A stretch of 64,000 nt of DNA. It comes from Savagea sp. GTDB taxonomy: Bacteria; Bacillota; Bacilli; Bacillales_A; Planococcaceae. Location: positions 1 through 64,000 of the forward strand of contig JASLJC010000057.1 of NCBI GenBank assembly GCA_030152585.1, in the 5' to 3' direction. This document shows, in pieces, positions 23,290 to 31,300 of this stretch (its first letter is position 1; the number at the start of each line of letters is the position of its first letter). Under the pieces are notes generated by a model, which saw only the letters and a program-made list of their open reading frames with translations, was not told the DNA's origin and made no database searches. The position numbers were made by a program, and so were the translations under genes.

Positions 23290-25484
23290 TCAAGTGCCCC
23301 TTTCCACGTATCGTGTAACGTTTCAGCTTGCGCGTCAACCCAAACGTCTCCTTCTGTTCCTTGTATCCGAACGATCGGTTGTTCCGTAATCGTTCCGACA
23401 CATCGTGCATCTTTCACAGATGCTTCGAACACTTCGCGGTCTTCTTCTTTAATAGTGACAACAAAACGTGATTGTGTCTCACTAAATAAAGCAACGACTG
23501 CTTGTCCTTCTAACGTAACGTCTAAACCGAATGGTGTTCCAAATATCGTACCGAGTAACGCAACCGCTGCGCCCCCTTCTGAAATATCTGTTGCCGATTG
23601 AACGCGTCCTTGTTGAATCATTTGTAACAATGCGGTTTGACGTTCCTTTTCGACACGTAAATCGATAGACGGTGCACGACCTGAAATATCACCTTCGAGC
23701 ATTTGTTGCAATTCACTTCCACCAAACTCTTCTTCAGCTTGACCGATCATGTATACGAGATCGCCTGCACGTTTTGCAGATTGCGTCACGACATGTTCTA
23801 ATTCGCGAACAAGTCCTACCATCCCAATCGTTGGAGTCGGTTTCACCGCTTTTCCGTTCACTTCGTTTGAAAGTGAGACGTTCCCACCAATGACAGGAGT
23901 ATCTAATGTACGACATGCTTCTGAAATACCGTCTGCTGAACGCTCGAGTTGCCAAAACACTTCTGGATTGTCCGGACTACCGAAGTTTAAACAATCGGTA
24001 ATCGCAAGAGGCTCTGCTCCTGAACAAACTAAATTACGTGCTGCTTCTGCAACCGCAATTTGACCACCTGTTTCAGGATCTAAATACATATAACGTGCGT
24101 TACAATCCGATGTCATCGCCAGTCCTTTATTCGTTCCATCTACACGAATGACACCTGCTGGTGATCCGGGTGGAATGACTGTATTTCCGCGCGCATGCGA
24201 ATCAAATTGACGATAAACCCATTCTTTCGATGCAATCGTCGGGCGAGCAAGCATTTGTTGTAACGTCTCTTGTACATTATCAACAGTAGGTACGACATGA
24301 TCCATCGCTTGAAAATCTCGGAAATATTGTGGTTCACGTGAAGCTTTATGATAAACCGGGTTATCTTCTGCTAATGGATCAACCGGAAGTTCTGCTACTA
24401 CTTCTCCGTGATGCACGAGACGTAACATTTTGTCATCTGTTACTTGTCCAATCGCACAAGCATGGATACCGTAACGTGCAAATAAGTCAATCACTTCTTG
24501 CTCATGACCTGCTTTAATCACGATTAACATCCGTTCTTGTGATTCTGACAACATCATTTCATACGCTGTCATCCCTTCTTCACGTTGAGGCACGAGGTTC
24601 ATATTTAACTCGACGCCGTAACCTGCTTTTGCTGCCATTTCAGCCGATGCTGACGTCAGTCCAGCTGCTCCCATATCTTGAATACCGACGAGTGAATCTA
24701 AGTGGACGAGGTCGAGACATGCTTCCATTAATAGCTTCTCTAAATAAGGGTCTCCGCCTTGCATAATCGGCAATTCTTCTTTTTCATCAACAGCGACTTC
24801 TGCAGACGACATCGTCGCACCGTGAATACCGTCACGTCCTGTCGGAGCACCGGCATACATTACAGTATTACCAACACCTGAAGCGACACCTTTTTGAATA
24901 TCTTCATGGTTTAATAAACCGACTGCCATTGCGTTTACAAGTGGACGGTGTGAGTAACTTTGATCGAATTTTGACTCTCCCGCAATCGTCGGAATTCCGA
25001 TTTTATTTCCATAATCGGCAATCCCAGCAACCGCTCCTTTAAATAAATAACGATCGCGTTCATCTGTTAAGTCACCGAAACGTAACGAGTTAACGAGTGC
25101 GACTGGACGTGCCCCCATTGAGAATACGTCACGTAAAATTCCACCTGCTCCTGTCGCTGCTCCGATAAACGGCTCAATCGCTGAAGGGGAGTTATGTGAC
25201 TCCATTTTGAACACGACTGCTTGCTCGTCACCGATATCGACGATTCCAGCTCCTTCACCTGGTCCTTGTAACACACGTTCTCCTTCTGTCGGGAAACGTT
25301 TTAATACAGGTGTTGAACTTTTATATGAACAATGTTCTGACCACATCGCAGAAAAAATACCTGTTTCTGTATAGTTCGGCGTACGGCCAATCATTTCAGA
25401 TGCTAATTCAAACTCTTCATCTGTTATTCCCATTTGACGATACAATTGTTGTTCTTTCACTTGTTGTGCTGTAGGTTCCATCAT
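23265..25484 (-). CDS. purL: FGAM synthase large subunit PurL
   Basis: PurL (small-type, 739 aa) uses ATP and ammonia delivered by PurQ, with PurS, to turn FGAR into FGAM. Motifs present include [28 protein letters not shown] and the C-terminal half with [12 protein letters not shown]. The highly conserved SHNHPS reads SHNSPS: the first His, equivalent to catalytic His72 of the Thermotoga enzyme by my count, is kept, while the second is Ser. It starts at tandem ATG codons directly after the purQ stop, with GGGAG 10 nt upstream. Confidence 0.97.
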   Translation of the reverse strand: MMEPTAQQVKEQQLYRQMGITDEEFELASEMIGRTPNYTETGIFSAMWSEHCSYKSSTPVLKRFPTEGERVLQGPGEGAGIVDIGDEQAVVFKMESHNSPSAIEPFIGAATGAGGILRDVFSMGARPVALVNSLRFGDLTDERDRYLFKGAVAGIADYGNKIGIPTIAGESKFDQSYSHRPLVNAMAVGLLNHEDIQKGVASGVGNTVMYAGAPTGRDGIHGATMSSAEVAVDEKEELPIMQGGDPYLEKLLMEACLDLVHLDSLVGIQDMGAAGLTSASAEMAAKAGYGVELNMNLVPQREEGMTAYEMMLSESQERMLIVIKAGHEQEVIDLFARYGIHACAIGQVTDDKMLRLVHHGEVVAELPVDPLAEDNPVYHKASREPQYFRDFQAMDHVVPTVDNVQETLQQMLARPTIASKEWVYRQFDSHARGNTVIPPGSPAGVIRVDGTNKGLAMTSDCNARYMYLDPETGGQIAVAEAARNLVCSGAEPLAITDCLNFGSPDNPEVFWQLERSADGISEACRTLDTPVIGGNVSLSNEVNGKAVKPTPTIGMVGLVRELEHVVTQSAKRAGDLVYMIGQAEEEFGGSELQQMLEGDISGRAPSIDLRVEKERQTALLQMIQQGRVQSATDISEGGAAVALLGTIFGTPFGLDVTLEGQAVVALFSETQSRFVVTIKEEDREVFEASVKDARCVGTITEQPIVRIQGTEGDVWVDAQAETLHDTWKGALECLLKSKN

Positions 25485-26153
25485 TTATCGTTCACTCCCG
25501 TTTTTTCCGATTGCTTCAAAGAGCTTCACACCATCTGTTGATCCGAGCATTTTTTCGACTGCACGCTCAGGTAGTGGCATCATGCCGAAGACATTACCAC
25601 TTGCGTTCGTTACAGCTGCAATTTGTGCCGTACTTGCAAATGGATCATCTTCATACGTCATAACGATTTGTCCATTTTGTTCGTACGCATGTTTCGTCGC
25701 TTCATCTAAAATATATGAACCGTATTGCGCAGCGTAAGGAATCGTTAATGTTTCACCTTGAATGTAACCGTTCGTAAAACGTGTATCGTTATTTTGAATA
25801 CGAACGACTGCTTCGCCTGATTGGAATTGTAATGACGGATTTTCAACGAACCCTCCGTCTAATAAACCGAGTTCTACTAAAATATGAAATCCGTTACCGA
25901 ATCCGATAACCGGTTTTCCTTCTTCTGCAAAACGAACGATTTTTTGTGCAACGGGTGAACTTTTCGCAAGTGCACCTGGGCGAAGATAATGACCATACGC
26001 AGCACCTGAAGGAATAATGATTCCATCAAATTCATCGAATGACGGCTGTAAATGCCAAACGATCTCCGATTCTACATTCGCTACTTCTTTTAATGCACGT
26101 GCCGTTTCGCGTTCACAACCTGTTCCTGGAAATGTTACTACTGCGAATTTCAT
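25485..26153 (-). CDS. purQ: PurQ homologue lacking glutaminase catalytic residues
   Basis: PurQ is normally the class I glutaminase subunit of FGAM synthase. This 222-aa protein aligns along its whole length with B. subtilis PurQ and stays in the purS-purQ-purL order. The nucleophile segment reads GFGNGFHIL at 84-92 where GVCNGFQIL is expected, so residue 86 is Gly instead of Cys. The catalytic His segment reads MMPLPERAV, so residue 194 is Leu; Glu196 is kept. A glutaminase without nucleophile and His should not hydrolyse glutamine. The frame is intact and flanking residues are conserved, so it probably survives as a structural subunit of the PurLQS complex. See findings. Confidence 0.94.
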   Translation of the reverse strand: MKFAVVTFPGTGCERETARALKEVANVESEIVWHLQPSFDEFDGIIIPSGAAYGHYLRPGALAKSSPVAQKIVRFAEEGKPVIGFGNGFHILVELGLLDGGFVENPSLQFQSGEAVVRIQNNDTRFTNGYIQGETLTIPYAAQYGSYILDEATKHAYEQNGQIVMTYEDDPFASTAQIAAVTNASGNVFGMMPLPERAVEKMLGSTDGVKLFEAIGKNGSER

Positions 26154-26156
26154 CCG

Positions 26157-26399
26157 TTACGCCTCCTCAATATCGAAACGATAATCTTCAATGACACGGT
26201 TAATTAATAACGTTTCGCACATTTCCGTTACTTGTTCTTCAATATTTTCAGTTGCATCGACTTGAAGCTCGATTAACTTTCCGATACGGACTTCTTTCAC
26301 ATTGTCATGTCCCATCTCTTGTAATGCTTTTGTCGCCGCTGCTCCTTGTGGATCGACTACACTTTCGCGTAATGTAACGTATACTGTAACTTTTTTCAT
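26157..26399 (-). CDS. purS: FGAM synthase subunit PurS
   Basis: PurS is the small subunit bridging PurL and PurQ. I choose ATG 26397-26399 (MKKVTVYVTLRESVVDPQG), giving 80 aa, because GAGG lies 8 nt upstream; upstream ATG 26405 is too close to that site and the ORF to 26429 overlaps purK. It is followed by purQ after 3 nt. The preceding gene is purK, whereas in B. subtilis purB and purC lie between purK and purS. Confidence 0.95.
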   Translation of the reverse strand: MKKVTVYVTLRESVVDPQGAAATKALQEMGHDNVKEVRIGKLIELQVDATENIEEQVTEMCETLLINRVIEDYRFDIEEA

Positions 26400-26416
26400 T
26401 TTCATTTCCTCTTTTC

Positions 26417-27538
26417 TTAGTTTGTCCAAATTAAAGATTGATTGATTTGTTGGCGTGTCGCTTCGATATCATCCGTTAAAATCGTGACGTGTCCCATTTT
26501 TCGGTCGTGTTTTGCCTCTTCTTTTCCGTATAAATGAATCGACCATTCAGGATACGTATCGATTCGTTCGATAAGAGGTGCAACGTGTTGACCTAATACG
26601 TTCACCATAATGACAGGGGATAACAATTTCGGTTCACGTAATGACCAATTACAAATCGCTCGAATATGTTGCGCAAATTGTGAAACGTTACACGCTTCGA
26701 TTGAGTAATGACCCGAATTATGTGGGCGTGGGGCTAGTTCGTTAATAACGATTTCGCCTGTTTTCAACACGAACATTTCGACAGCGAGTGTACCGACTAA
26801 TTCAAGATGATCAGCGATTTGTTTCGCCGCTTTTTCTGCTTTTTGTTTCACTTCCGTCGTCGTTCGTGCAGGGACGATCGACTCGTGTAAAATATGATTT
26901 ACGTGTATATTTTCTGCCATCGGAAGACAAGCAGTCTCTCCTTTAGCATTTCGTTGAATAATGACAGACACTTCTTTTTCAAATGGAACGAACGCTTCTG
27001 CAATACATGCAGAATGTTCAAATAAAGGACGTGCATCCTCTAAAGAGGCACGATCATCTACTTTGACTTGCCCTTTCCCATCGTATCCTCCGAATGTCGT
27101 CTTCACGATACAAGGAAAACCGATCTCCTCAATTCGTTGTTCTAATTGTTCGTACGTTTCAGCTTCTACGTAAGGTGCAACAGGAGCGCCTGAAGCGCGA
27201 ATTTCACGTTTTTCTACTATACGATCTTGCGTAATACGAATTAATTCTGCACCTTGTGGAATATGAGCACGTTCCATTAATGTACGTAATCCTTCGTAAT
27301 CGATATTTTCAAATTCATACGTAATGACATCACTCACTTCCGCTAAACGACGAAGCGCAACTTCATCATTATAAGGAGCGACAATTTGTACGTCTGCAAT
27401 TTGTCCACACGGTGAATCTTCCGTCGGATCGAGTACAGCGATACGGAATCCCGCTTCTTTTGCCGCAAGTCCCATCATTCGACCGAGTTGACCGCCACCG
27501 ATAATGCCGATCACAGCTCCAGGTAAAATCTTCGTCAT
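26417..27538 (-). CDS. purK: N5-carboxyaminoimidazole ribonucleotide synthase PurK
   Basis: PurK carboxylates AIR with ATP and bicarbonate; PurE then moves the carboxyl group. The 373-aa ATP-grasp protein shows [12 protein letters not shown] at the N-terminus, [12 protein letters not shown] and [18 protein letters not shown]. Its ATG overlaps the purE stop codon as ATGA. Downstream comes purS after a 17-nt gap. Confidence 0.97.
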   Translation of the reverse strand: MTKILPGAVIGIIGGGQLGRMMGLAAKEAGFRIAVLDPTEDSPCGQIADVQIVAPYNDEVALRRLAEVSDVITYEFENIDYEGLRTLMERAHIPQGAELIRITQDRIVEKREIRASGAPVAPYVEAETYEQLEQRIEEIGFPCIVKTTFGGYDGKGQVKVDDRASLEDARPLFEHSACIAEAFVPFEKEVSVIIQRNAKGETACLPMAENIHVNHILHESIVPARTTTEVKQKAEKAAKQIADHLELVGTLAVEMFVLKTGEIVINELAPRPHNSGHYSIEACNVSQFAQHIRAICNWSLREPKLLSPVIMVNVLGQHVAPLIERIDTYPEWSIHLYGKEEAKHDRKMGHVTILTDDIEATRQQINQSLIWTN

Positions 27539-28023
27539 TCGAGGTCACCGCTACTTTCGTAAGATTGTTTTGCCATTTGTTCACGACGGCGTTGTAATCG
27601 TTCATACAATGCCTCATCATGATTTGCTAATAGTTCAGCTGCAAACAATCCCGCATTCGTCGCACCAGATGTGCCGATTGCCATCGTCGCTACTGGAACA
27701 CCACCTGGCATTTGAACGATCGAAAGTAATGAGTCTTGACCACTTAATGCACGCGATTGAACGGGTACACCGATGACTGGTACTAACGTTTTCGATGCGA
27801 CCATTCCGGGTAAATGCGCTGCGCCACCTGCTCCAGCAATAATTGCCTGCAAGCCTTTTTCTTTTGCTCGTTCTGCATACTCGAACATCCAATCAGGCGT
27901 TCGGTGTGCAGACACTACTTTTTTCTCGTATGGAATGTCTAATTCCTCTAAAATTTGACACGCATTTTTCATCGTTTCCCAATCACTCGTACTTCCCATA
28001 ATGACTCCGACTTTAGCTTTCAC
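27535..28023 (-). CDS. purE: N5-carboxyaminoimidazole ribonucleotide mutase PurE
   Basis: PurE (162 aa, class I) carries [17 protein letters not shown] and [13 protein letters not shown], the usual active-site segments. The start codon is GTG (28021-28023), not ATG, with AAAGGAG 10 nt upstream. It is the first gene of the purine operon, preceded by a good promoter and a PurBox-like palindrome. Its roughly 105-nt leader shows only a small AAATGATT/AATCATTT hairpin. Confidence 0.97.
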   Translation of the reverse strand: MKAKVGVIMGSTSDWETMKNACQILEELDIPYEKKVVSAHRTPDWMFEYAERAKEKGLQAIIAGAGGAAHLPGMVASKTLVPVIGVPVQSRALSGQDSLLSIVQMPGGVPVATMAIGTSGATNAGLFAAELLANHDEALYERLQRRREQMAKQSYESSGDLE

Positions 28024-28134
28024 TTCGTATCTGCTCCTTTACGTAATTTCCAGATTTTTATTTTACGAAAATGATTTTTCTTCAATCATTTCCTGAAAAA
28101 TCGTACTTCATCTTTCAAGCCTTTTACTCCTCAT

Positions 28135-28163
28135 ATTTTAACAAGTCCACTTTCATTCGTCAA
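28135..28163 (-). promoter_or_regulatory. purE operon promoter
   Basis: Minus strand: TTGACG (28158-28163), 17-nt spacer, TAAAAT (28135-28140). A near-consensus sigma-A promoter directly downstream of the PurBox-like palindrome. Expected transcript start is near 28128. Confidence 0.8.
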
Positions 28164-28216
28164 CGAAAAACCGAACATTATTTAAGTATACTTTAAATAA
28201 CGTTCGGTTTCTGTTC
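28164..28216 (-). promoter_or_regulatory. PurBox pair upstream of purE, also terminator-like for yebG
   Basis: A perfect match to the PurR PurBox consensus (AAAAACCGAACATT, from 28166) faces an inverted copy around 28200-28213, with about 19 nt between the boxes by my count. The whole unit is a near-perfect palindrome of roughly 24-25 nt per arm. On the minus strand it is followed by TTTTT, so as RNA it would also form a terminator right after yebG. Repression by PurR, relieved by PRPP, is the expected control. Confidence 0.75.
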
Positions 28217-28219
28217 AAT

Positions 28220-28414
28220 TTATTGACGTTGCCCTTGAAATTGGATGAGTTGATGAGAGTAAACGACTTCTCCGTCTACTTCTTTAAAAACAGGTTCTTC
28301 TCTTCGACGAATCGGCATATATCCTTCTTTTGCCATCCGTTCTAAACATTGTGTTAACGTTTCATCTTCTTCTACTGTAAACCATTGTTTATTTTTTTCG
28401 CGTTGTTTTGCCAC
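28220..28414 (-). CDS. yebG: NETI motif-containing protein YebG
   Basis: A 64-aa protein of the Bacillales NETI-motif family; function unknown. The family core is recognisable as FTVEEDETLTQCLERM followed by EGYMPIRRREEPVF, with EDETL standing in place of the ENETI signature. The start is GTG (28412-28414) behind AGGAGG. It sits directly upstream of the purine operon, as in B. subtilis, and ends in the PurBox/terminator palindrome. Confidence 0.9.
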   Translation of the reverse strand: MAKQREKNKQWFTVEEDETLTQCLERMAKEGYMPIRRREEPVFKEVDGEVVYSHQLIQFQGQRQ

Positions 28415-28471
28415 ACAAATTCCTCCTTCGATTGTTTGCCTTCAGTATACAACGTTTTTTCGATAACGAAA

Positions 28472-28515
28472 CAAAAAATCCAGCTGAACTTTTCAAAAAG
28501 TTCGCTGGATTTCTC
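28472..28515 (-). terminator. Intrinsic terminator after pbuG
   Basis: Long stem (AAATCCAGC-GAACTT with AAGTTC-GCTGGATTT) followed on minus by a run of six T, immediately after the pbuG stop. Confidence 0.88.
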
Positions 28516-29853
28516 TTAATTAACGAAAGCAAAGTATAAAATAAACAATAAGAATAAAACGTACATAATCGGATGAATTTCTTTACGACGTCCTGTTAAT
28601 AACATCGTAATCGGATAGAAAATAAAACCGATCGCAATTCCTGTTGCAATACTGTATGTCAATGGCATTGAAAGGACGACGAAAAATGCAGGAATAGCAA
28701 TTTCGAGTTTCTTCCATTCAATATCCGCTAAGTTCGCTGCCATTAACGCTCCGACGATAATAAGAGCTGGTGCTGTTACTTCTGCTGTAACGACCATTAA
28801 AATCGGTGAGAAGAAAATAGCTAATAAGAAGAAGAGTCCAGTAACGACCGCTGCAAACCCTGAACGTGCACCGGCTGCAACACCTGCTGTCGATTCAACG
28901 AACGATGTCGTCGTTGACGTACCGAGCACTGCTCCTGAAACTGTCGCAACAGAATCAGATAATAATGCTTTTCCTGCTCGCGGTAATTTGCCGTCTTCTT
29001 TTATTAAACCGGCTTGCGTTGCTACAGCAACGAGTGTTCCGGCTGTGTCGAAAAAGTCAACGAATAAAAATGTAATGACGACGACTAAAAATTGAACGGT
29101 TAACAATGAACCGGGGTCTACTGTAAACACTTCAAATGCTGCACCGAATGTTGGAGCAATCGAAGGGGCAGATGACACAATTTTATCCGGTATTTGAATT
29201 AATCCGACAAACATACCGACAATTGTCGTCATCACCATTCCATAAAAAATAGCGCCATTAATTTTTCGTACCATCATAATCACTGTAATGACTAAACCGA
29301 AAATCGTTAATAAAACAGGTCCGCTCGTCACGTCTCCTAATTCAACGAGTGTCGCTTCATTTGCAACGATTAATCCTGATGCTTGTAGTCCGATAAATGC
29401 GATAAATAAACCGATACCTGCTCCTACTGCATATTTCAGCTGTTGGGGAATGGCGTTAATGACCCATTCACGAAGTCCTGTTAAAGATAATACGATGAAA
29501 ATTAATCCTGAAACGAGAACACCTGTTAAAGCCGTTTGCCACGGAATCCCCATACCGAGCACGACAGAAAATGCAAAAAATGCGTTTAATCCCATACCCG
29601 GAGCTAGTCCGATCGGGTAACGTGCTAATACACCCATTAAGATGGAACCAATCGCTGCTGCTAATGCTGTCGCAACGAATACGGCTCCTTTTTCCATTCC
29701 GATGCCTTCTGGTAATCCTGGAATGCCTTCAAGCGATAACATAATCGGGTTAACGACGAGAATGTACGCCATCGCTAAAAATGTCGTCAAACCTCCAATG
29801 AATTCCCGTTTATAATTCGTGCCGAGCTTTTCGAACTCAAAATATTGTTTCAC
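28516..29853 (-). CDS. pbuG: Guanine/hypoxanthine permease PbuG (NCS2/AzgA type)
   Basis: A 445-aa membrane transporter of the AzgA-like branch of the NCS2 nucleobase family, with about 12-14 hydrophobic segments. The N-terminus (FEFEKLGTNYKREFIGGLTT) and segments such as GMGLNAFFAF, DFFDTAGTLV and TSTTTSFVESTAGVAAG are typical of hypoxanthine/guanine permeases. The start is GTG (29851-29853) behind AAGGAAGGA. It has its own promoter with a PurBox-like palindrome, so salvage uptake and de novo synthesis are probably co-regulated. Confidence 0.94.
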   Translation of the reverse strand: MKQYFEFEKLGTNYKREFIGGLTTFLAMAYILVVNPIMLSLEGIPGLPEGIGMEKGAVFVATALAAAIGSILMGVLARYPIGLAPGMGLNAFFAFSVVLGMGIPWQTALTGVLVSGLIFIVLSLTGLREWVINAIPQQLKYAVGAGIGLFIAFIGLQASGLIVANEATLVELGDVTSGPVLLTIFGLVITVIMMVRKINGAIFYGMVMTTIVGMFVGLIQIPDKIVSSAPSIAPTFGAAFEVFTVDPGSLLTVQFLVVVITFLFVDFFDTAGTLVAVATQAGLIKEDGKLPRAGKALLSDSVATVSGAVLGTSTTTSFVESTAGVAAGARSGFAAVVTGLFFLLAIFFSPILMVVTAEVTAPALIIVGALMAANLADIEWKKLEIAIPAFFVVLSMPLTYSIATGIAIGFIFYPITMLLTGRRKEIHPIMYVLFLLFILYFAFVN

Positions 29854-29897
29854 GATTTTCGATCCTTCCTTCTTCGTATATGTTTTTGAATACTATC

Positions 29898-29926
29898 AAT
29901 ATAGCGAAAGTGAAAGAAAATAACAA
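29898..29926 (-). promoter_or_regulatory. pbuG promoter
   Basis: Minus strand: TTGTTA (29921-29926), 17-nt spacer, TATATT (29898-29903), immediately downstream of the palindrome at 29930-29976. Confidence 0.7.
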
Positions 29927-29929
29927 GAC

Positions 29930-29976
29930 TAAAAACGAACGTTACTACATTTTATAAGATAAACGTTCGTTTATTT
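29930..29976 (-). promoter_or_regulatory. PurBox-like pair upstream of pbuG, overlapping a stop codon
   Basis: TAAAAACGAACGTT on plus faces AACGTTCGTTTA about 18 nt later, the same layout as at purE though the boxes have CGAAC with A before it instead of CC. The distal box overlaps the stop codon of the upstream unknown gene (29971-29973). On minus the palindrome is followed by TTTTTAG, so it could also terminate that gene. Confidence 0.65.
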
Positions 29977-30582
29977 GACATTTGTTATACGGAATCGTCG
30001 TTTTAACCGTTGCCAAAACGATTGTTTTTTCGGATGTTCGAGCCGTTCGCGTAAACGATGTAAACGTCCGTCTTCTTCTTGCATCACTTCATCGACTTTT
30101 CGTTCAAACGTTTGAATCGCTTTTTCGAATTGTTCTTCTTCTTTATAAATTTTAGCGAACAATCGAACGCATTCCATTTGTAGCGAACCGATACGACCGG
30201 CCCATTGCAATTGGACAATTTGTGTCAACATACGCCCATCAGAACGTTGTTCGAAATAATGTTCCCATTTTTTAAAAAATGGATCGTATCGTTCGATCAA
30301 TGACGCCCAATACGTCTTTTCAACAATAATATGAAACAACTCTAAATCAAATGTTTCATCGATATATGTACCGTGCTCTCGTTGAAACAATCGTCCTTCC
30401 TCTTTTAAAAACGTATACGCCCGCGACCGTTCGATCCCATCTATTCGTATTAAAACGGCTGGGTTCAACAACGTCTCATCGAGCTCGAGCGCAATCGAAT
30501 GTCCCGTCGCTCGTACGACGTTTTGAACCATCCAACCCGATTGTAACATCGCGAGTTGTTCGCGTAACTGTTCGAGTGTCAT
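29971..30582 (-). CDS. Hypothetical 203-aa protein
   Basis: I do not recognise this protein. It is 203 aa, soluble, rich in Glu, Arg and aromatic residues, mostly helical by composition, with a strongly basic tail (about 185-203). There is no signal peptide or membrane segment. ATG 30580-30582 is preceded by GGAGGG at 6 nt, so translation is likely. It is inserted between guaA and pbuG, which are adjacent in B. subtilis, and shares its 3' end with the pbuG operator. Confidence 0.75.
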   Translation of the reverse strand: MTLEQLREQLAMLQSGWMVQNVVRATGHSIALELDETLLNPAVLIRIDGIERSRAYTFLKEEGRLFQREHGTYIDETFDLELFHIIVEKTYWASLIERYDPFFKKWEHYFEQRSDGRMLTQIVQLQWAGRIGSLQMECVRLFAKIYKEEEQFEKAIQTFERKVDEVMQEEDGRLHRLRERLEHPKKQSFWQRLKRRFRITNVK

Positions 30583-30735
30583 ACAAGTCCCTCCTTATCG
30601 TAAGTTTACCACGTCTTTTTCAAACGAACATCTTTTCTATCAAAAAGAAAGGAGACGTTCATACCAATACTCAGTCGGTAGCGAAAACTGCATACACTTT
30701 CAACTCATCCTCTTTTATACGATGATGAATAGAAC

Positions 30736-30763
30736 TTGTCTATCATTCATACCGAAGTATAAG
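30736..30763 (+). promoter_or_regulatory. Possible promoter of the small membrane protein
   Basis: Plus strand: TTGTCT (30736-30741), 16-nt spacer, TATAAG (30758-30763), or TAAGAT (30760-30765) at 18 nt. It lies about 40 nt upstream of the gene. Confidence 0.45.
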
Positions 30764-30803
30764 ATAGAAGAATCAACTCGATATTCAAAAAAGGAGATGA
30801 CCT

Positions 30804-31121
30804 ATGAACTTCATCAAAAAAGAATTTTTAACGTTTGTATCTCTATTATGTGCTATCGGTGTATTTGGAATGAGTAGTGCATTTCAAAGTATGGCATACT
30901 GGGGAAATGATTGCACTTGGTATTGGATTGGCGTAGTTTTAACTTATTTTCTCGGATGGGTAGGTATCGTTTTTTTAGTCTTTGCAAGTAAGAGAAAAAC
31001 AAAGATAAACGGAGAATCAAAATCTAGTTTGTCAATGTTTGGGATAATCACTTCTCTTGTATTGATCAGTAGCTTTTTATGGACAACTTTTATCATCATC
31101 GCCGGCATGTCTGGAATTTAA
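30804..31121 (+). CDS. Small membrane protein, 105 aa, unknown
   Basis: A 105-aa protein with three predicted membrane segments (about 9-30, 40-63, 78-102) and a basic cytoplasmic loop (KRKTKING). I recognise no family. Start ATG has AAAGGAG 7 nt upstream. It is one of only two plus-strand genes in the window and its base composition looks more AT-rich than its neighbours, which hints at acquisition. It faces guaA with a shared terminator between. Confidence 0.8.
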   Translation: MNFIKKEFLTFVSLLCAIGVFGMSSAFQSMAYWGNDCTWYWIGVVLTYFLGWVGIVFLVFASKRKTKINGESKSSLSMFGIITSLVLISSFLWTTFIIIAGMSGI

Positions 31122-31157
31122 GTTTTTATGATGTGTCACACGTTGGATTGCAACGAA

Positions 31158-31200
31158 AATAAAAAAGAGATATTGCTTTTACACAATATCTCTCATTTTC
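31158..31200. terminator. Bidirectional terminator between guaA and the small membrane gene
   Basis: Ten-bp stem (31166-31175 with 31184-31193). On minus it is followed by TTTTTTATTTT, which suits guaA; on plus by a weaker ATTTTCC tail. Confidence 0.8.
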
Positions 31201-31300
31201 CTCCGTTTCCTTTAGCGGAATTTTAGCGGAGAACTTATTTCATTTTACATACCATCAAAAGAGTGAAATCAATGCTTTCACTTCAAGTACGATTTGCGGA

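Noticed and set aside
28024..28134. Guanine riboswitch in the purE leader
   Set aside because: B. subtilis pur leaders can carry one, but the leader here is only about 105 nt and shows neither the conserved three-way junction loops nor a terminator; only a small AAATGATT/AATCATTT hairpin is present.
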